From the NCBI RefSeq assembly GCF_014836545.1, contig NZ_JACSQS010000019.1, positions 1 through 64,000 on the forward strand: 64,000 nt of DNA. The letters run 5' to 3'. The notes under the pieces are model-generated. The model did not search any database. It was not told where the DNA came from and worked only from the letters and a program-made list of their open reading frames with translations. Positions 8,630 through 19,569 of the stretch are shown here, piece by piece. A program made the position numbers and the translations under genes. Numbering within the stretch: the first letter of the stretch is position 1; every line of letters starts with the position of its first letter. Origin of the DNA: Stenotrophomonas lacuserhaii. GTDB lineage: Bacteria; Pseudomonadota; Gammaproteobacteria; Xanthomonadales; Xanthomonadaceae.

Positions 8630-9658
8630 TACGGGCTCGTGCCAGATCCGGTCCCACATCAGCCCCAATCGACGGCTGATGTCGGCGCGCGCTTCGGGGC
8701 TGCTGTAATCGCCACGCAACTGCTCCGGCACGATGCCCTGCCACCGCCCTTCGTGCTCGGCCGCCACCGCGAAATTGAAGGTGTAATCCGGTTCCAGCCC
8801 CATCCGCAGGTCGCTCAGCACCAGCCGTCCATCCACCACCTGCGCGCGCATGAAGCCACGATTGAACCATTCCAGCCGCTGCACGGCCGGAATGTCCGCA
8901 GCCTGGCGCAGCGCCTGCACGTTGGAGGCGAATCCTTCGAACTGCATCTCTCCCTTGTCGGCCACCAGCGAGCGATCAGCCACCACGTAGCCGCTGGGGG
9001 TCATCGCCACCACCCGCCACAGCAGGGTGTTGAACGGCATGGGCACCGAGAACCGTGGCGCATCGCCCAGGCCCATCGCGGCCAGGCTGCGCTGCGCGGC
9101 GCGGTCCACCTGCGCCTTGGCCAGCAGGCTCCATCCCAGGTAACCACTGCTGACCACCAGGGCGACCGCCAGCGCCTTGCCGGCCCAGGGCCGGCTGCGC
9201 CCGAACCAAGCCAGCACGCAGCCCAGCAGCAACCACACGGTGTACAACGGATCGATGATGAAGATGTTCGAGCCCATCACCGGCGATGGCCGAAGCGGCC
9301 ACCACAGCTGGGTGCCGTACACGGTCATTGCGTCCAGCAGCGGGTGGGTCACCAGCGCCAGTTGCATGGCCCAGAACCAGCGCAGCGGAGACTGCGCCAC
9401 CCGGCCGTTGCCGAATCGCTTGAACAGCCACCAGACCAGCGCGGCGACCCACGGCAGCACCAGCAGCGAATGGCTGAAACTGCGATGTTCGGTCATCACC
9501 GCCACCGGGTCGGCGGCCCTGAAGCCGAGCCACAGCGCGTCCAGGTCGGGCAGCGTGCCGAGCGCGGCACCGGCCAGCAGGGCGGCACGGCGATGGCCGG
9601 ACGGGGCAATAGCGGCGGCTACGGCGCCACCGAGTACGATCTGGGTAAGGGAGTCCAT
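8624..9658 (-). CDS. YdjM-like membrane-bound metal-dependent hydrolase
   Basis: A 344-aa protein of the YbcI/YdjM family (DUF457, PF04307). The N-terminal half has about four or five membrane segments and the conserved metal-ligand-like motifs G-T-L-P-D-L-D-A-L, E-H-R-S-F-S-H-S-L and T-H-P-L-L-D-A-M-T-V-Y-G-T. The C-terminal 170 residues form a soluble region probably exposed outside the membrane. The biochemical activity of this family is not established; E. coli YdjM is LexA-controlled, but I see no SOS box here. The stop codon TAG lies within a REP element. Confidence 0.82.
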   Translation of the reverse strand: MDSLTQIVLGGAVAAAIAPSGHRRAALLAGAALGTLPDLDALWLGFRAADPVAVMTEHRSFSHSLLVLPWVAALVWWLFKRFGNGRVAQSPLRWFWAMQLALVTHPLLDAMTVYGTQLWWPLRPSPVMGSNIFIIDPLYTVWLLLGCVLAWFGRSRPWAGKALAVALVVSSGYLGWSLLAKAQVDRAAQRSLAAMGLGDAPRFSVPMPFNTLLWRVVAMTPSGYVVADRSLVADKGEMQFEGFASNVQALRQAADIPAVQRLEWFNRGFMRAQVVDGRLVLSDLRMGLEPDYTFNFAVAAEHEGRWQGIVPEQLRGDYSSPEARADISRRLGLMWDRIWHEPVR

Positions 9659-9704
9659 CGACCGATGCTAGCAGCCGCGCGTTGCGGATGGTCTGTTGCC
9701 GCTG

Positions 9705-9735
9705 CGCTGGCCGCGCGTGGCGCGGCGCTACCACG
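9705..9735. repeat. GTAG REP hairpin
   Basis: GGCCGCGC-GTG-GCGCGGCGCTACC inverted repeat between the divergent hydrolase gene and metK. Confidence 0.65.
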
Positions 9736-9810
9736 GTCCGGTCATGGTTCCCGGCTACCCTCACACCCGGGCACGCGACCTTAACCACCGGCAACCTGTC
9801 GCAGTCCACA

Positions 9811-9839
9811 ATGCACGTGCGACGCGCGCCGTGTATCAT
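9811..9839 (+). promoter_or_regulatory. Candidate metK promoter
   Basis: ATGCAC at 9811-9816 and TATCAT at 9834-9839, spacer 17 bp, 43 bases before the metK start. The leader is too short and lacks the conserved core for a SAM riboswitch. An AAAGGA ribosome-binding site precedes the ATG. Confidence 0.5.
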
Positions 9840-9881
9840 TCGCGCCCATCTTTCCATCCGAATTAAAGGATATAACGCCTG

Positions 9882-11093
9882 ATGTCCAGCTACCTGTTCA
9901 CTTCCGAATCGGTCTCCGAAGGCCATCCGGACAAGATCGCCGACCAGATTTCCGATGCGGTCCTGGACGCGATCCTGGCCAAGGACCAGCGCGCCCGCGT
10001 GGCCTGCGAGACCATGGTCAAGACCGGCGTGGCCATCGTGGCCGGCGAGATCACCACCAGCGCGTGGATCGATCTGGAAGCCCTGACCCGCCAGGTGATC
10101 CTGGATATCGGCTACAACAGCTCCGACGTCGGCTTCGACGGCGCCACCTGCGGCGTGCTGAACCTGATCGGCAAGCAGTCCCCGCACATCGCGCAGGGCG
10201 TTGACCGTAAGAAGCCCGAAGAAATGGGCGCTGGCGACCAGGGCCTGATGTTCGGCTACGCCACCAACGAGACCGACAGCTACATGCCGGCGGCGATCCA
10301 CCTGTCGCACCGCCTGGTCGAGCAGCAGGCCAAGATCCGCAAGAAGAAGAACTCGCCGCTGTCCTGGCTGCGCCCGGACGCCAAGAGCCAGGTCACCCTG
10401 CGCTATGAAGACGGCCAGGTATCGGCCATCGACGCCATCGTGCTGTCCACCCAGCATGCCCCGGGCATCAAGCAGAAGGACCTGATCGAAGCGGTCCGCG
10501 AAGAGATCATCAAGCCGGTGCTGCCGGCCAAGTGGCTGCACAAGGGCACCAAGTTCCACATCAACCCGACCGGCAAGTTCGAGATCGGTGGCCCGGTGGG
10601 CGACTGCGGCCTGACCGGCCGCAAGATCATCGTCGACACCTACGGCGGCTGGGCCCGTCACGGTGGCGGTGCGTTCTCCGGCAAGGATCCGTCCAAGGTC
10701 GACCGTTCGGCGGCCTATGCGGCCCGCTACGTCGCCAAGAACGTCGTGGCAGCCGGCCTGGCTGATCGTTGCGAAGTGCAGGTCTCCTACGCCATCGGCG
10801 TGGCCGAACCGACCTCGATCTCGGTCACCACCTTCGGCACCGGCAGGATTCCGGACGAGCAGATCGAAAAGCTGATCCGCAAGCACTTCGACCTGCGCCC
10901 GTACGGCATCATCAAGATGCTCGACCTGATCCATCCGATGTATCAGCAGACCGCGGCCTACGGCCACTTCGGCCGCAAGCCGAAGGATTTCAGCTACCTC
11001 GATGGCAACGGCGACACCGTCAATGCCACGGCCTTCTCTTGGGAGAAGACCGACCGCGCCGCCGCCCTGCGCGCGGATGCGAAGCTGAAGTAA
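9882..11093 (+). CDS. metK: S-adenosylmethionine synthase
   Basis: A 403-aa cytosolic enzyme making SAM from methionine and ATP. Motifs seen: E-G-H-P-D-K at the N-terminus, [16 protein letters not shown] (signature 1) and [16 protein letters not shown] (P-loop, signature 2). Length matches the bacterial family. It is monocistronic, with its own promoter and a strong terminator. It supplies the methyl donor whose by-product SAH is cleared by AhcY and whose methyl group is regenerated via MetF, both encoded in this window. Confidence 0.98.
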   Translation: MSSYLFTSESVSEGHPDKIADQISDAVLDAILAKDQRARVACETMVKTGVAIVAGEITTSAWIDLEALTRQVILDIGYNSSDVGFDGATCGVLNLIGKQSPHIAQGVDRKKPEEMGAGDQGLMFGYATNETDSYMPAAIHLSHRLVEQQAKIRKKKNSPLSWLRPDAKSQVTLRYEDGQVSAIDAIVLSTQHAPGIKQKDLIEAVREEIIKPVLPAKWLHKGTKFHINPTGKFEIGGPVGDCGLTGRKIIVDTYGGWARHGGGAFSGKDPSKVDRSAAYAARYVAKNVVAAGLADRCEVQVSYAIGVAEPTSISVTTFGTGRIPDEQIEKLIRKHFDLRPYGIIKMLDLIHPMYQQTAAYGHFGRKPKDFSYLDGNGDTVNATAFSWEKTDRAAALRADAKLK

Positions 11094-11116
11094 GCGGAAC
11101 GCAACACGTACCATCC

Positions 11117-11145
11117 GAAGGGCCGCGCAAGCGGCCCTTCTTTTT
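11117..11145 (+). terminator. Rho-independent terminator of metK
   Basis: A 10-bp perfect stem GAAGGGCCGC / GCGGCCCTTC with a GCAA loop, followed by TTTTT, 23 bases after the stop codon. Confidence 0.93.
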
Positions 11146-11230
11146 GGGTAGCGCCGAGCCATGCTCGGCGGAACGCATCACGATTCACGACTGCCGGCAG
11201 CAAGCCGCCGAGCATGACACGGCGATACCC
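11146..11230. repeat. Inverted pair of GTAG REP elements
   Basis: GGGTAGCGCCGAGC-CAT-GCTCGGCGG at the left and CCGCCGAGC-ATGA-CACGGCGATACCC at the right, separated by about 35 bases; a REPIN-like doublet immediately after the metK terminator. Confidence 0.8.
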
Positions 11231-11259
11231 GGCAGGGGGCCCCATGCGAAGATGGCCAC

Positions 11260-11766
11260 ATGTCGACCGAACTGAAATCCCACCAGCTCACCATGACCGT
11301 GTTGATGACACCGGACATGGCCAATTTCTCCGGCAAGGTCCACGGCGGCGCCGTGCTGCGCCTGCTCGACCAGGTGGCCTACGCCTGTGCCAGCCGCTAT
11401 GCCGGGCGCTACGTGGTCACCCTGTCGGTGGACCAGGTGATGTTCCGCCAGCCGATCGCGGTCGGCGAACTGGTCACCTTCCTTGCCTCGGTGAACTACA
11501 CCGGTACCTCTTCGATGGAGATCGGCGTCAAGGTGGTAGCCGAGGACATCCTGGAGCGCAGCGTGCGCCACGCCAACAGCTGCTTCTTCACCATGGTGGC
11601 GGTGGACGATGAAGGCCGGCCGACGCCCGTGCCGGCGTTGCAGCCCACCTCTTCCGACGAGCAGCGCCGGCACGCCGCCGCCCTGCTGCGGCGCCAGCTG
11701 CGGCAGGAAATGGAACAGCGCCATCGGGAACTGCTGGCCTCCAACCCGCCCGCGCCGGAGGCCTGA
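11260..11766 (+). CDS. Acyl-CoA thioesterase (hotdog fold)
   Basis: A 168-aa cytosolic protein of the acyl-CoA thioester hydrolase family. The hotdog motif N-F-S-G-K-V-H-G-G-A-V-L-R-L-L-D-Q-V-A-Y spans residues about 22-41, with the active-site region H-G-G and the following Asp. Strands T-L-S-V-D-Q-V and A-S-V-N-Y-T-G follow. The last 45 residues are a charged Arg/Gln/Glu-rich helix, typical of this subfamily. It is expected to hydrolyse acyl-CoA to free acid and CoA; chain-length specificity is unknown. Confidence 0.88.
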   Translation: MSTELKSHQLTMTVLMTPDMANFSGKVHGGAVLRLLDQVAYACASRYAGRYVVTLSVDQVMFRQPIAVGELVTFLASVNYTGTSSMEIGVKVVAEDILERSVRHANSCFFTMVAVDDEGRPTPVPALQPTSSDEQRRHAAALLRRQLRQEMEQRHRELLASNPPAPEA

Positions 11767-11863
11767 CGGTAGCGCCGAGCCATGCTCGGCGAGCGCGCAG
11801 CGCGGCCTGTGTCAGACCTGGCCGTGCCGGAAAGATTCCGCCGAGCATGGCTCGGCGCTACCG
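11767..11863. repeat. REPIN: inverted REP pair between convergent genes
   Basis: CGGTAGCGCCGAGC-CAT-GCTCGGCG on the left and CGCCGAGC-ATG-GCTCGGCGCTACCG on the right, exact inverted copies, with about 46 bases between. It fills the whole gap between the convergent thioesterase and ppc genes, within 2 and 5 bases of the two stop codons. Confidence 0.88.
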
Positions 11864-11867
11864 TACG

Positions 11868-14579
11868 TCAGCCGGTGTTCTGTACGCCCTGCGACACGCC
11901 GTTGACGCACGCCACCAACGCGCGCAGCAGGTCCTCGTCCTCTCCTCCGCTTGCCCGCCAGCGCTGCAGCAGGTCCACCTGCAGCACGCTGATCGGGTCC
12001 ACGTAGGGGTTGCGCAGGCGGATCGACAGCGCCAGCCGCTGGTCGTGTTCCAGCAACGACTGCTGGCCGGTCAGTTCCAGCACCCAGCGCTCGGTCAGCG
12101 CCCATTCGTCCTGCACCTTGGGGAAGAAGCTGCCGTGCAGCTCACCGGACAGCCGCGAGAACTGTTCGGCGATGGTGATGTCCCCCTTCGACAACACCAT
12201 CGCGATGTCATCCAGGAACGTCCGGAAGAACGGCCAGTCGCGCGCCATCTGCCGCAGGGTGTCCTCATGTCCGGCATCTACCGCAGCCTGCAGGCCGCTG
12301 CCCACGCCGTACCAGCCCGGGATCACCGCACGTGCCTGGCTCCAGGCGAACACCCAGGGAATCGCGCGCAGGTTGGTCAGCGCCGCATCCTGGCCCAGCC
12401 GGCGCGAGGGGCGTGAGCCCAGCGTCATCCGCTCGATCACATCGATCGGCGTGGCAGTGCGGAAGTAGTCCATGAAGCGCGGCTGGCCGACGAACGCACG
12501 GTAGGCGGTGCTGCTCGCTTCGGCCACCACGTCCATCACCGGCCGCCATGCTTCCTCGCGCGGCTCAGGCGCGCGCGGACGCAGGCTGGAACGCAGCACC
12601 GCACCGGTCGCCTGCTCCAGCGAGCGCACCGCCAGCGCGCGGATTCCGTACTTGCGGTGGATCACTTCGCCCTGCTCGGTGACCCGCAGGCGACCGTCGA
12701 TGCTGCCACGCGGCGATGCATCCACGGCGTGGGTGGTCTTGCCACCGCCACGGCTGATCGACCCACCACGGCCATGGAAGAAGGTCAGGGCGATACCGCT
12801 TTCAGCGGCCACCTCCAGCAGCTCCACCTGGGCCCGCTGCAGTCCCCAGCGCGAGGCGGCGATGCCCCCGTCCTTGCTGCTGTCCGAGTACCCCAGCATC
12901 ACCATCTGCACGTCGTTGCGCGCGTGCAGGTGCGCGCGGTAAACCGGGTCGGCCAGCAGGTCGCGCAGGGTTGCGGTGCCGTGCTTCAGGTCGTCGACGG
13001 TTTCAAACAACGGCGCGATATCCAGCGGCACGCCGCCGTCTTCATCCACCAGGCCGCCACGCCGCGCCAATGCCAGCACCGCCAGCACGTCGCCGCGGTC
13101 ATGTGCCATCGAAATGATGTAGCTGCCCAGCGCATCGGCGCCGTGCCGGCGGCGCGCATCGGCCAGCGCGGCGAACACCGCATCCAGCCGCTGGTTGCCT
13201 TCCTCGTCCGCCTGCGGCAGTGCCTGTTCGCCACTGGCGTAGGGTCCCAGCAAGGCCGCGCGTGCCTTCGCATCGCGGGCCTCCCAGGCGGCCTCGCCAT
13301 CCAGCGCGGTGGCCAGCGCGCGCGCATGCACGCTGGATTCCTGGCGCACGTCCAGCCGCGCCAGGTGGAAGCCGAAGGTCTTCACCCGCCACAGCAGGCG
13401 CTGCACCGCAAAGCCACCGGCGTGTTCGCCGCGGTTGGCGCGCAGGCTGTCGAAGATCAGCTGCAGGTCGTCGATCAGTTCATCCGGCCCGGCATACGCA
13501 CCCGGCCCATCGTCCAGCGTAGCCTGCAGCCGCGCGCGCATGCGGTCGTTCAACAGCCGGTACGGCATGTCGCCGTGGCGCGGGCGCGACTGCACGTCCG
13601 GCAGTCGCTGCTGATAGTCCGCCAGCCGCGCCTGCAGCGCATCGCTGACGCCCACCCGTTCGGTCGATTGGCTGAGCAGGCTGGCCAGCTGCAGCAGTTC
13701 CTTCTGGTACTGCGCCAGCACCGCGCGGCGCTGTGCATCCAGCGTGCTGCGGATGGTGCCGGCGTCCACATTCGGGTTGCCGTCCATGTCCCCGCCCACC
13801 CACGTACCGAAGCGCAGCAGCCGCGGCAGCGGGAGGCCTTCGCCGAAGGTATCCACCAGCGCCTGCTGCAGCGATTCGTACAGCACCGGGATCACCCGGT
13901 ACAGCACCTGCACCAGGTAGAAGCCGACGTGCTCACGCTCATCATCCACGGTGGGACGCACCGGCGAGGAATCAGTGGTCTGCCAGGAGGCGGTGAGCGC
14001 CATGCGGAAACGCGCATCGTCGGCGGCCGCTTCGCCGGGCGTGCGCTGGCCATCCAGGTTGTCCACCAGGCTGGCCACCATCAGTTGTTCTTTTTCCAGC
14101 AGCGCGCGGCGTACCGCCTCGGTGGGATGGGCGGTGAACACCGGCTCGAGGTCGATGCGCGGCAACCAGTCCTGCAGTTCCTGCAGGGTCACGCCCTGGG
14201 CCTTGAGCTGCTGCAGGGCATCCTGCAGGCCATCCGGCTGCGGGGTGCGCGTGCCGGCGCGCTGGTAGTCGCGGCGGCGGCGGATGCGGTGCACGCGCTC
14301 GGCGATGTTGACCACCTGGAAGTAAGTGCTGAACGCGCGGACCATCGCTTCGGCCTGCTGCGGCGAGCGGCCGGCCAGTCCATCGGCCAGGTCGGACAGG
14401 GGCGATTGGTTCTCACGCCGTGCGATGGCGCGGGTGCGCACGCTTTCCACGTCGTCGAAGAAGGCCTCCGATACCTGCTCGACCAGCAGGTCGCCGACCA
14501 GTGCGCCGAGGCGGCGCACGTCGTCACGCAGGGGAATATCGGGGTTGGCGAACATGATGCTGCTGCGGAACTCGTTCAT
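11868..14579 (-). CDS. ppc: Phosphoenolpyruvate carboxylase
   Basis: A 903-aa cytosolic enzyme fixing bicarbonate onto PEP to give oxaloacetate, replenishing the TCA cycle. Motifs: [12 protein letters not shown] (catalytic His), [20 protein letters not shown] and [14 protein letters not shown] (PEP-binding loop), and the C-terminal Q-N-T-G that occupies the active site in this family. The ATG at 14579 (M-N-E-F-R-S-S) is used; a 40-residue upstream extension has no family match. Length equals the usual 880-930. Confidence 0.97.
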   Translation of the reverse strand: MNEFRSSIMFANPDIPLRDDVRRLGALVGDLLVEQVSEAFFDDVESVRTRAIARRENQSPLSDLADGLAGRSPQQAEAMVRAFSTYFQVVNIAERVHRIRRRRDYQRAGTRTPQPDGLQDALQQLKAQGVTLQELQDWLPRIDLEPVFTAHPTEAVRRALLEKEQLMVASLVDNLDGQRTPGEAAADDARFRMALTASWQTTDSSPVRPTVDDEREHVGFYLVQVLYRVIPVLYESLQQALVDTFGEGLPLPRLLRFGTWVGGDMDGNPNVDAGTIRSTLDAQRRAVLAQYQKELLQLASLLSQSTERVGVSDALQARLADYQQRLPDVQSRPRHGDMPYRLLNDRMRARLQATLDDGPGAYAGPDELIDDLQLIFDSLRANRGEHAGGFAVQRLLWRVKTFGFHLARLDVRQESSVHARALATALDGEAAWEARDAKARAALLGPYASGEQALPQADEEGNQRLDAVFAALADARRRHGADALGSYIISMAHDRGDVLAVLALARRGGLVDEDGGVPLDIAPLFETVDDLKHGTATLRDLLADPVYRAHLHARNDVQMVMLGYSDSSKDGGIAASRWGLQRAQVELLEVAAESGIALTFFHGRGGSISRGGGKTTHAVDASPRGSIDGRLRVTEQGEVIHRKYGIRALAVRSLEQATGAVLRSSLRPRAPEPREEAWRPVMDVVAEASSTAYRAFVGQPRFMDYFRTATPIDVIERMTLGSRPSRRLGQDAALTNLRAIPWVFAWSQARAVIPGWYGVGSGLQAAVDAGHEDTLRQMARDWPFFRTFLDDIAMVLSKGDITIAEQFSRLSGELHGSFFPKVQDEWALTERWVLELTGQQSLLEHDQRLALSIRLRNPYVDPISVLQVDLLQRWRASGGEDEDLLRALVACVNGVSQGVQNTG

Positions 14580-14673
14580 CGGCGACGCACGAACCTCAAG
14601 CAAGGATCCCTCGCCAAGCCTAGCGCAGTTCAATTGACTACCGACGGTTGGTTTCAGTAGTGACCGCCATGCC

Positions 14674-14699
14674 CGGTAGTGACGACCGCTGGTCGTCAC
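14674..14699. repeat. GTAG REP hairpin
   Basis: GGTAGTGACGACC-GCT-GGTCGTCAC, the same variant as at 6319-6342, located after the 3' end of the S9 peptidase gene and upstream of ppc. Confidence 0.75.
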
Positions 14700-14716
14700 G
14701 CCGTTGCCGCTATCCG

Positions 14717-17218
14717 CTACCGGCCGATGCGTTCGCCCTTGCCGATGGTCTGCTCCAGCCAGCGTTCGCTCTCGGCCAGCATCGTCATGATAGATTCACG
14801 TGCGCGGTAGGCGTGCGATTCATTGGGCAGCATCACCAGCCGCGACGTCCCGCCCAGGCCTTTCACTGCTGCGAACATGCGCTCGCTCTGCATCGGGAAG
14901 GTACCGGAATTGTTGTCGTCCACGCCATGGATGAACAGGATCGGATCCTTGATGTTGGCTGCGTAGTTGAACGGCGACATCTTCAGATAGGTGTCCTGCG
15001 CCTGCCAGTAGTTGCGCTCTTCGGCCTGGAAACCAAACGGCGTCAGCGTGCGGTTGTAAGCGCCGCTGCGCGCGATGCCGGCCTTGAACAGGCGGCTGTG
15101 CGCCAGCAGGTTGGCGGTCATGAACGCCCCGTAGGAGTGCCCGCCGATGGCGATGTGGTCGCGATCGGTGACGCCACGGCGCACCACTTCATCCACCGCT
15201 GCCTGTGCGTTGGACACCAGCTGTTCCAGGTAGGTGTCGTTGGGCTCCTTGTCGCCCTCGCCGATGATCGGCATGGTCGGGCTGGCCAGCACGGCGTAGC
15301 CCTTGGCCAGGAACGCCTGCGGGCCCCAGTAGCTGACCGCATTGAACAGGTACGGCGAGCCGGTGACCTGGCTGGCCGCCGCCGCGCTCTTGTACTCGCC
15401 CGGGTAGGCCCACATCAGCAGCGGGCGCGGTCCATCGCGCTTGGGGTCGTAGCCCGGCGGCAGCAGCAGGGTCGCGGTCAGGTCCACGCCATCCTTGCGC
15501 TTGTAGCGGATCTGCTCCTTGCTGATGCCACGCAGGTGCGGCAGCGGATGGGCAAACGCGGTGAGCGCGCGCGGTGCAACCGCCGCATCGCCGAGCGGCT
15601 GCACGAAGTAGTTGGCCGGCTGCTCCGGGCTTTCGCGGGTGAACAGCAGCGAGGAAGCATCCGCGCCCAACAAGGCGATCGGCACCGAATAGGTGGGCGC
15701 CTGCGAATGGAACAGCCGCGTGGTCTTGCCGGTCGCCAGCTCGTAGCGGTCCAGGAACGGACGGTCGCCTTCCGGCGATGCACCGGCGCCATAGAAGTAG
15801 ATGCTGTTGCCGTCGGCACTGGTCTGCAGCAGTGCGCGACCGTTGTCGTCGCGCAGCGTGCCCGGCTTGCCCGGATCGCTGTAACGGTCCTGCGCATCGC
15901 GGTCGAACAGCAGCTTCGGATCGATCGCCGCCTCATCCGGGGCAATCAGCCAGGTCTTGGTGCGGCGGGTCTTCCACCACGACTCGTTGAGCAGGGCCAG
16001 GTCGCCGCGTGCCCAGGTGATGCCGGCATAGCGGCTGCCAAGCTGGGCCAGGGTCACCGGCGGCTTGTCGAACGGCGCGGCCTGCATCAGCACCGCGTCG
16101 CGGATGCTGGCCTGCCGGTTCGGGTCTCCGCCGTCCTGGGCTTCGGCCCACACCAGGGTGGCCGGTGCATCGGCACGCCAGCTGATGTCACGCACGCCGG
16201 TCACTTCGGCATCGTTGCCGGTCGGCAGGCCTTCCACCAGCGGCCGCGTGGCCACCGTATGCACCAGCTTGCCGGCGCGGTCGAGCACTTCGATGCGGCG
16301 CGGGAAACTGCTCACCGGCACCACGTACGAATACGGCCGATGCACGCGCTGGCTGAGCAGGTAGCCACCGTCCGGTGACAGACTCAGGCCGAGGTACACG
16401 CCGGCCGTGCCGACCGCGCGGGCCTGGCCGTCCAGGCCGATTTCGGTGGGCTGGCTGTTGGCGTAGTAATCGAACAGGCGCGCGTCAGCCTCGTTCTTCA
16501 GCAGGTCCTGGTAGGTGCGGATGGACACCACGCCGCTGCCTTCGCTGGTCTGCTGGACGGCCGGGCCGGTTGGCGCTACGTCGCGCGACGGCGGGCTGCC
16601 GGCGTCGCCAAGGCGGCTCATCACCAGCAGGCCGCGGCTGTCGGGCAACCACTGGTAGCCATCACCGAGCACGGTATTCAGCTCACCGCGCAGCCGGCGC
16701 GCGCTGGCGCTGGCAACGTCCACCAGCCACAACTCGTTGGCACCGCTGGCCGGATCCACCTGGTTGAAGGCCAGCCATTTCTGGTCCGGCGACCAGGCCA
16801 GGCTGGCCACCGACAGCGCCGGGGGCAGGCCGGTGATCTGCCGTTCCCTGCCATCGGCGATGCCCATCAGCCACAGCTTGGCGCCGTAGCTGAAACGGCT
16901 GTCGGAGAACGTGCGCGGGTTGATCCGGCGGCCGGCCAGCTTCAGCTCCGGCTGCGCGACCACCTCGATGGACGGCAACGGCGGCATCTGCAGCATCGCG
17001 GCCAGATCGCGCTGCGGGGACAGGAACAGGCCCGGCGCGCGTGGCTGGTCCACCACCGCCTGCAGCGCGGCCGAAGGCAGCTCATAGCCCGTGGCGCCGG
17101 TGGCGGCCGCAGCGGTCGGCGCGGCGGCCCACACGGCCGGCGTCATCGCCAGCAGGGCCATCGACAGCACCACTCCGTTCCAACGCCCCATGCGGCGCGC
17201 GCGCTTGCTCATGGCCAT
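14717..17218 (-). CDS. Exported S9-family serine peptidase (prolyl oligopeptidase fold)
   Basis: An 833-aa protein with a signal peptide (Arg-rich n-region, hydrophobic core, A-V-W-A-A near residue 32). An N-terminal beta-propeller with [10 protein letters not shown] type repeats is followed by an alpha/beta-hydrolase domain. The catalytic triad is visible: Ser in G-G-H-S-Y-G-A-F (about 695), Asp in [10 protein letters not shown] (about 767) and His in N-E-S-H-A-Y-R (about 802). The N-N-S-G-T context resembles the glutamyl endopeptidase (S9D) branch. Likely periplasmic peptide degradation. It is divergent from ahcY. Confidence 0.9.
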   Translation of the reverse strand: MAMSKRARRMGRWNGVVLSMALLAMTPAVWAAAPTAAAATGATGYELPSAALQAVVDQPRAPGLFLSPQRDLAAMLQMPPLPSIEVVAQPELKLAGRRINPRTFSDSRFSYGAKLWLMGIADGRERQITGLPPALSVASLAWSPDQKWLAFNQVDPASGANELWLVDVASASARRLRGELNTVLGDGYQWLPDSRGLLVMSRLGDAGSPPSRDVAPTGPAVQQTSEGSGVVSIRTYQDLLKNEADARLFDYYANSQPTEIGLDGQARAVGTAGVYLGLSLSPDGGYLLSQRVHRPYSYVVPVSSFPRRIEVLDRAGKLVHTVATRPLVEGLPTGNDAEVTGVRDISWRADAPATLVWAEAQDGGDPNRQASIRDAVLMQAAPFDKPPVTLAQLGSRYAGITWARGDLALLNESWWKTRRTKTWLIAPDEAAIDPKLLFDRDAQDRYSDPGKPGTLRDDNGRALLQTSADGNSIYFYGAGASPEGDRPFLDRYELATGKTTRLFHSQAPTYSVPIALLGADASSLLFTRESPEQPANYFVQPLGDAAVAPRALTAFAHPLPHLRGISKEQIRYKRKDGVDLTATLLLPPGYDPKRDGPRPLLMWAYPGEYKSAAAASQVTGSPYLFNAVSYWGPQAFLAKGYAVLASPTMPIIGEGDKEPNDTYLEQLVSNAQAAVDEVVRRGVTDRDHIAIGGHSYGAFMTANLLAHSRLFKAGIARSGAYNRTLTPFGFQAEERNYWQAQDTYLKMSPFNYAANIKDPILFIHGVDDNNSGTFPMQSERMFAAVKGLGGTSRLVMLPNESHAYRARESIMTMLAESERWLEQTIGKGERIGR

Positions 17219-17281
17219 CCTTTTGATGCGGTTGAATACCCGACCTTAACAGCCGCCGCGCTGTTCACCCCCTGCCGATGG

Positions 17282-17309
17282 TTGGGGCCCCCCCGGGCCG
17301 CGATATAAT
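17282..17309 (+). promoter_or_regulatory. ahcY promoter
   Basis: A perfect TATAAT at 17304-17309 with TTGGGG at 17282-17287 (16-bp spacer). Transcription would begin about 17316, just before the SAH riboswitch. Confidence 0.75.
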
Positions 17310-17324
17310 GGCCGCCTTCCCCTG

Positions 17325-17390
17325 CCGAGGGGCGCTGCGACCGGACAACCCGGCCAGGCTCGGAGGGTGGCAATGTGAAACGGCGCCCGG
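17325..17390 (+). promoter_or_regulatory. SAH riboswitch controlling ahcY
   Basis: The leader contains the conserved core CCGAGGGGCGCTGCGACC at about 17325-17342, then CCCGGCCAGGCTCGGAGG and the closing strand CGGCGCCC at about 17381-17388. GGGCGC pairs with GCGCCC (P1) and CCGAG pairs with CTCGG, the LTHA-fold pseudoknot arrangement of the SAH riboswitch (RF01057 type). Binding of S-adenosylhomocysteine is expected to raise ahcY expression. A separate hairpin ACGAGC-ATCC-GCTCGT at 17397-17412 lies just before the ribosome-binding site and may be part of the switch platform. Confidence 0.93.
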
Positions 17391-17430
17391 CTAGATACGA
17401 GCATCCGCTCGTCCACAACCGGAGCAATGA

Positions 17431-18876
<1,446 letters not shown>

Positions 18877-18904
18877 TCCGCAGGTAACATCGCAGATCGT
18901 CTGG

Positions 18905-18933
18905 ACGGGCGCCTTCGGGCGCCCGTTCTTGTT
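18905..18933 (+). terminator. Rho-independent terminator of ahcY
   Basis: A 9-bp perfect stem ACGGGCGCC / GGCGCCCGT with a TTCG loop, followed by TCTTGTTT, 28 bases after the ahcY stop codon. Confidence 0.92.
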
Positions 18934-19032
18934 TGATGCCCGGTGGTACCGGGTGCTGGCCGGCAATGCCGGTTTGTCGAGTCCCTGGCCCGGATCAAGC
19001 CACGCCCTTCAACAGCGCGCTACGATGCCGGC

Positions 19033-19500
19033 ATGACGCCGGCCATCAACCTGCTCAAGCGCGAAAACATCGCCCATACCGTGCGCCACTATGTGCACGA
19101 CGCGCATGCCGATTCCTACGGCGGCGAAGCCGTGCAGAAGCTCGGGCTGGAGCCGGAACAGGTGTTCAAGACCCTGGTCGCAAGCACCGAAACCCATGAG
19201 CTGCTGGTGGCCATCGTGCCGGTGGCCGCGCAGCTGGACCTGAAGGCGCTGGCCGATGCAGCCGGCTGCCGCAGATGCGCGATGGCGCCGGTGGATGCGG
19301 CGCAGCGCGCGACCGGCTATCTGGTCGGTGGCATCAGCCCGCTGGGGCAGAAGAAGCGGCTGCGCACCTTCATCGATGCCAGCGCGCAGGCGCTGCCGAC
19401 GCTGCATGTCAGTGCGGGCCGGCGTGGATTGGAGGTGGAGCTGGCGCCGGCCGAGCTGGCGCGGTTGACCGGTGCGCTGTTCGCCACGATCCGGCGATAG
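19033..19500 (+). CDS. ybaK: Cys-tRNA(Pro)/Cys-tRNA(Cys) deacylase YbaK
   Basis: A 155-aa cytosolic protein of the YbaK/EbsC family, which hydrolyses mischarged Cys-tRNA(Pro). It begins M-T-P-A-I-N-L-L-K and shows the family landmarks Y-G-G-E-A-V-Q-K-L-G, V-F-K-T-L-V, a Lys-rich K-A-L-A-D-A-A-G, the G-Y-L-V-G-G-I-S-P-L-G-Q-K-K loop and F-I-D-A-S-A. The ATG at 19033 matches the family; an upstream frame extension of 30 residues does not. It converges on the DUF3228 gene across a very strong palindrome. Confidence 0.9.
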   Translation: MTPAINLLKRENIAHTVRHYVHDAHADSYGGEAVQKLGLEPEQVFKTLVASTETHELLVAIVPVAAQLDLKALADAAGCRRCAMAPVDAAQRATGYLVGGISPLGQKKRLRTFIDASAQALPTLHVSAGRRGLEVELAPAELARLTGALFATIRR

Positions 19501-19507
19501 CGCGAAA

Positions 19508-19548
19508 GGGGTCAGATTCCTTTTGCGCAGCAAAAGGAATCTGACCCC
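19508..19548. terminator. Perfect 19-bp-stem palindrome, likely bidirectional terminator
   Basis: The left arm 19508-19526 (GGGGTCAGATTCCTTTTGC) and right arm 19530-19548 are exact inverted copies around a GCA loop. It lies 7 bases after the ybaK stop and 21 before the end of the convergent DUF3228 gene. The T- and A-runs inside the arms rather than after them are atypical for an intrinsic terminator. GGGGTCAGATTCC palindromes are, as I recall, a repeated intergenic family in xanthomonads and pseudomonads. Confidence 0.7.
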
Positions 19549-19569
19549 GTTTCCTGACCCGTCGTTCCG

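Noticed and set aside
9740-9881. A SAM riboswitch in front of metK
   Set aside because: The leader from the predicted start to the ATG is about 40 bases and lacks any conserved aptamer core.
8976-11162. A 728-codon minus-strand open frame opposite metK
   Set aside because: Covers metK in antisense and runs into the neighbouring hydrolase gene out of frame; no family features.
12657-14660. A 667-codon open frame opposite ppc
   Set aside because: Antisense shadow of ppc in high-GC sequence, with His/Arg/Gln-rich translation.
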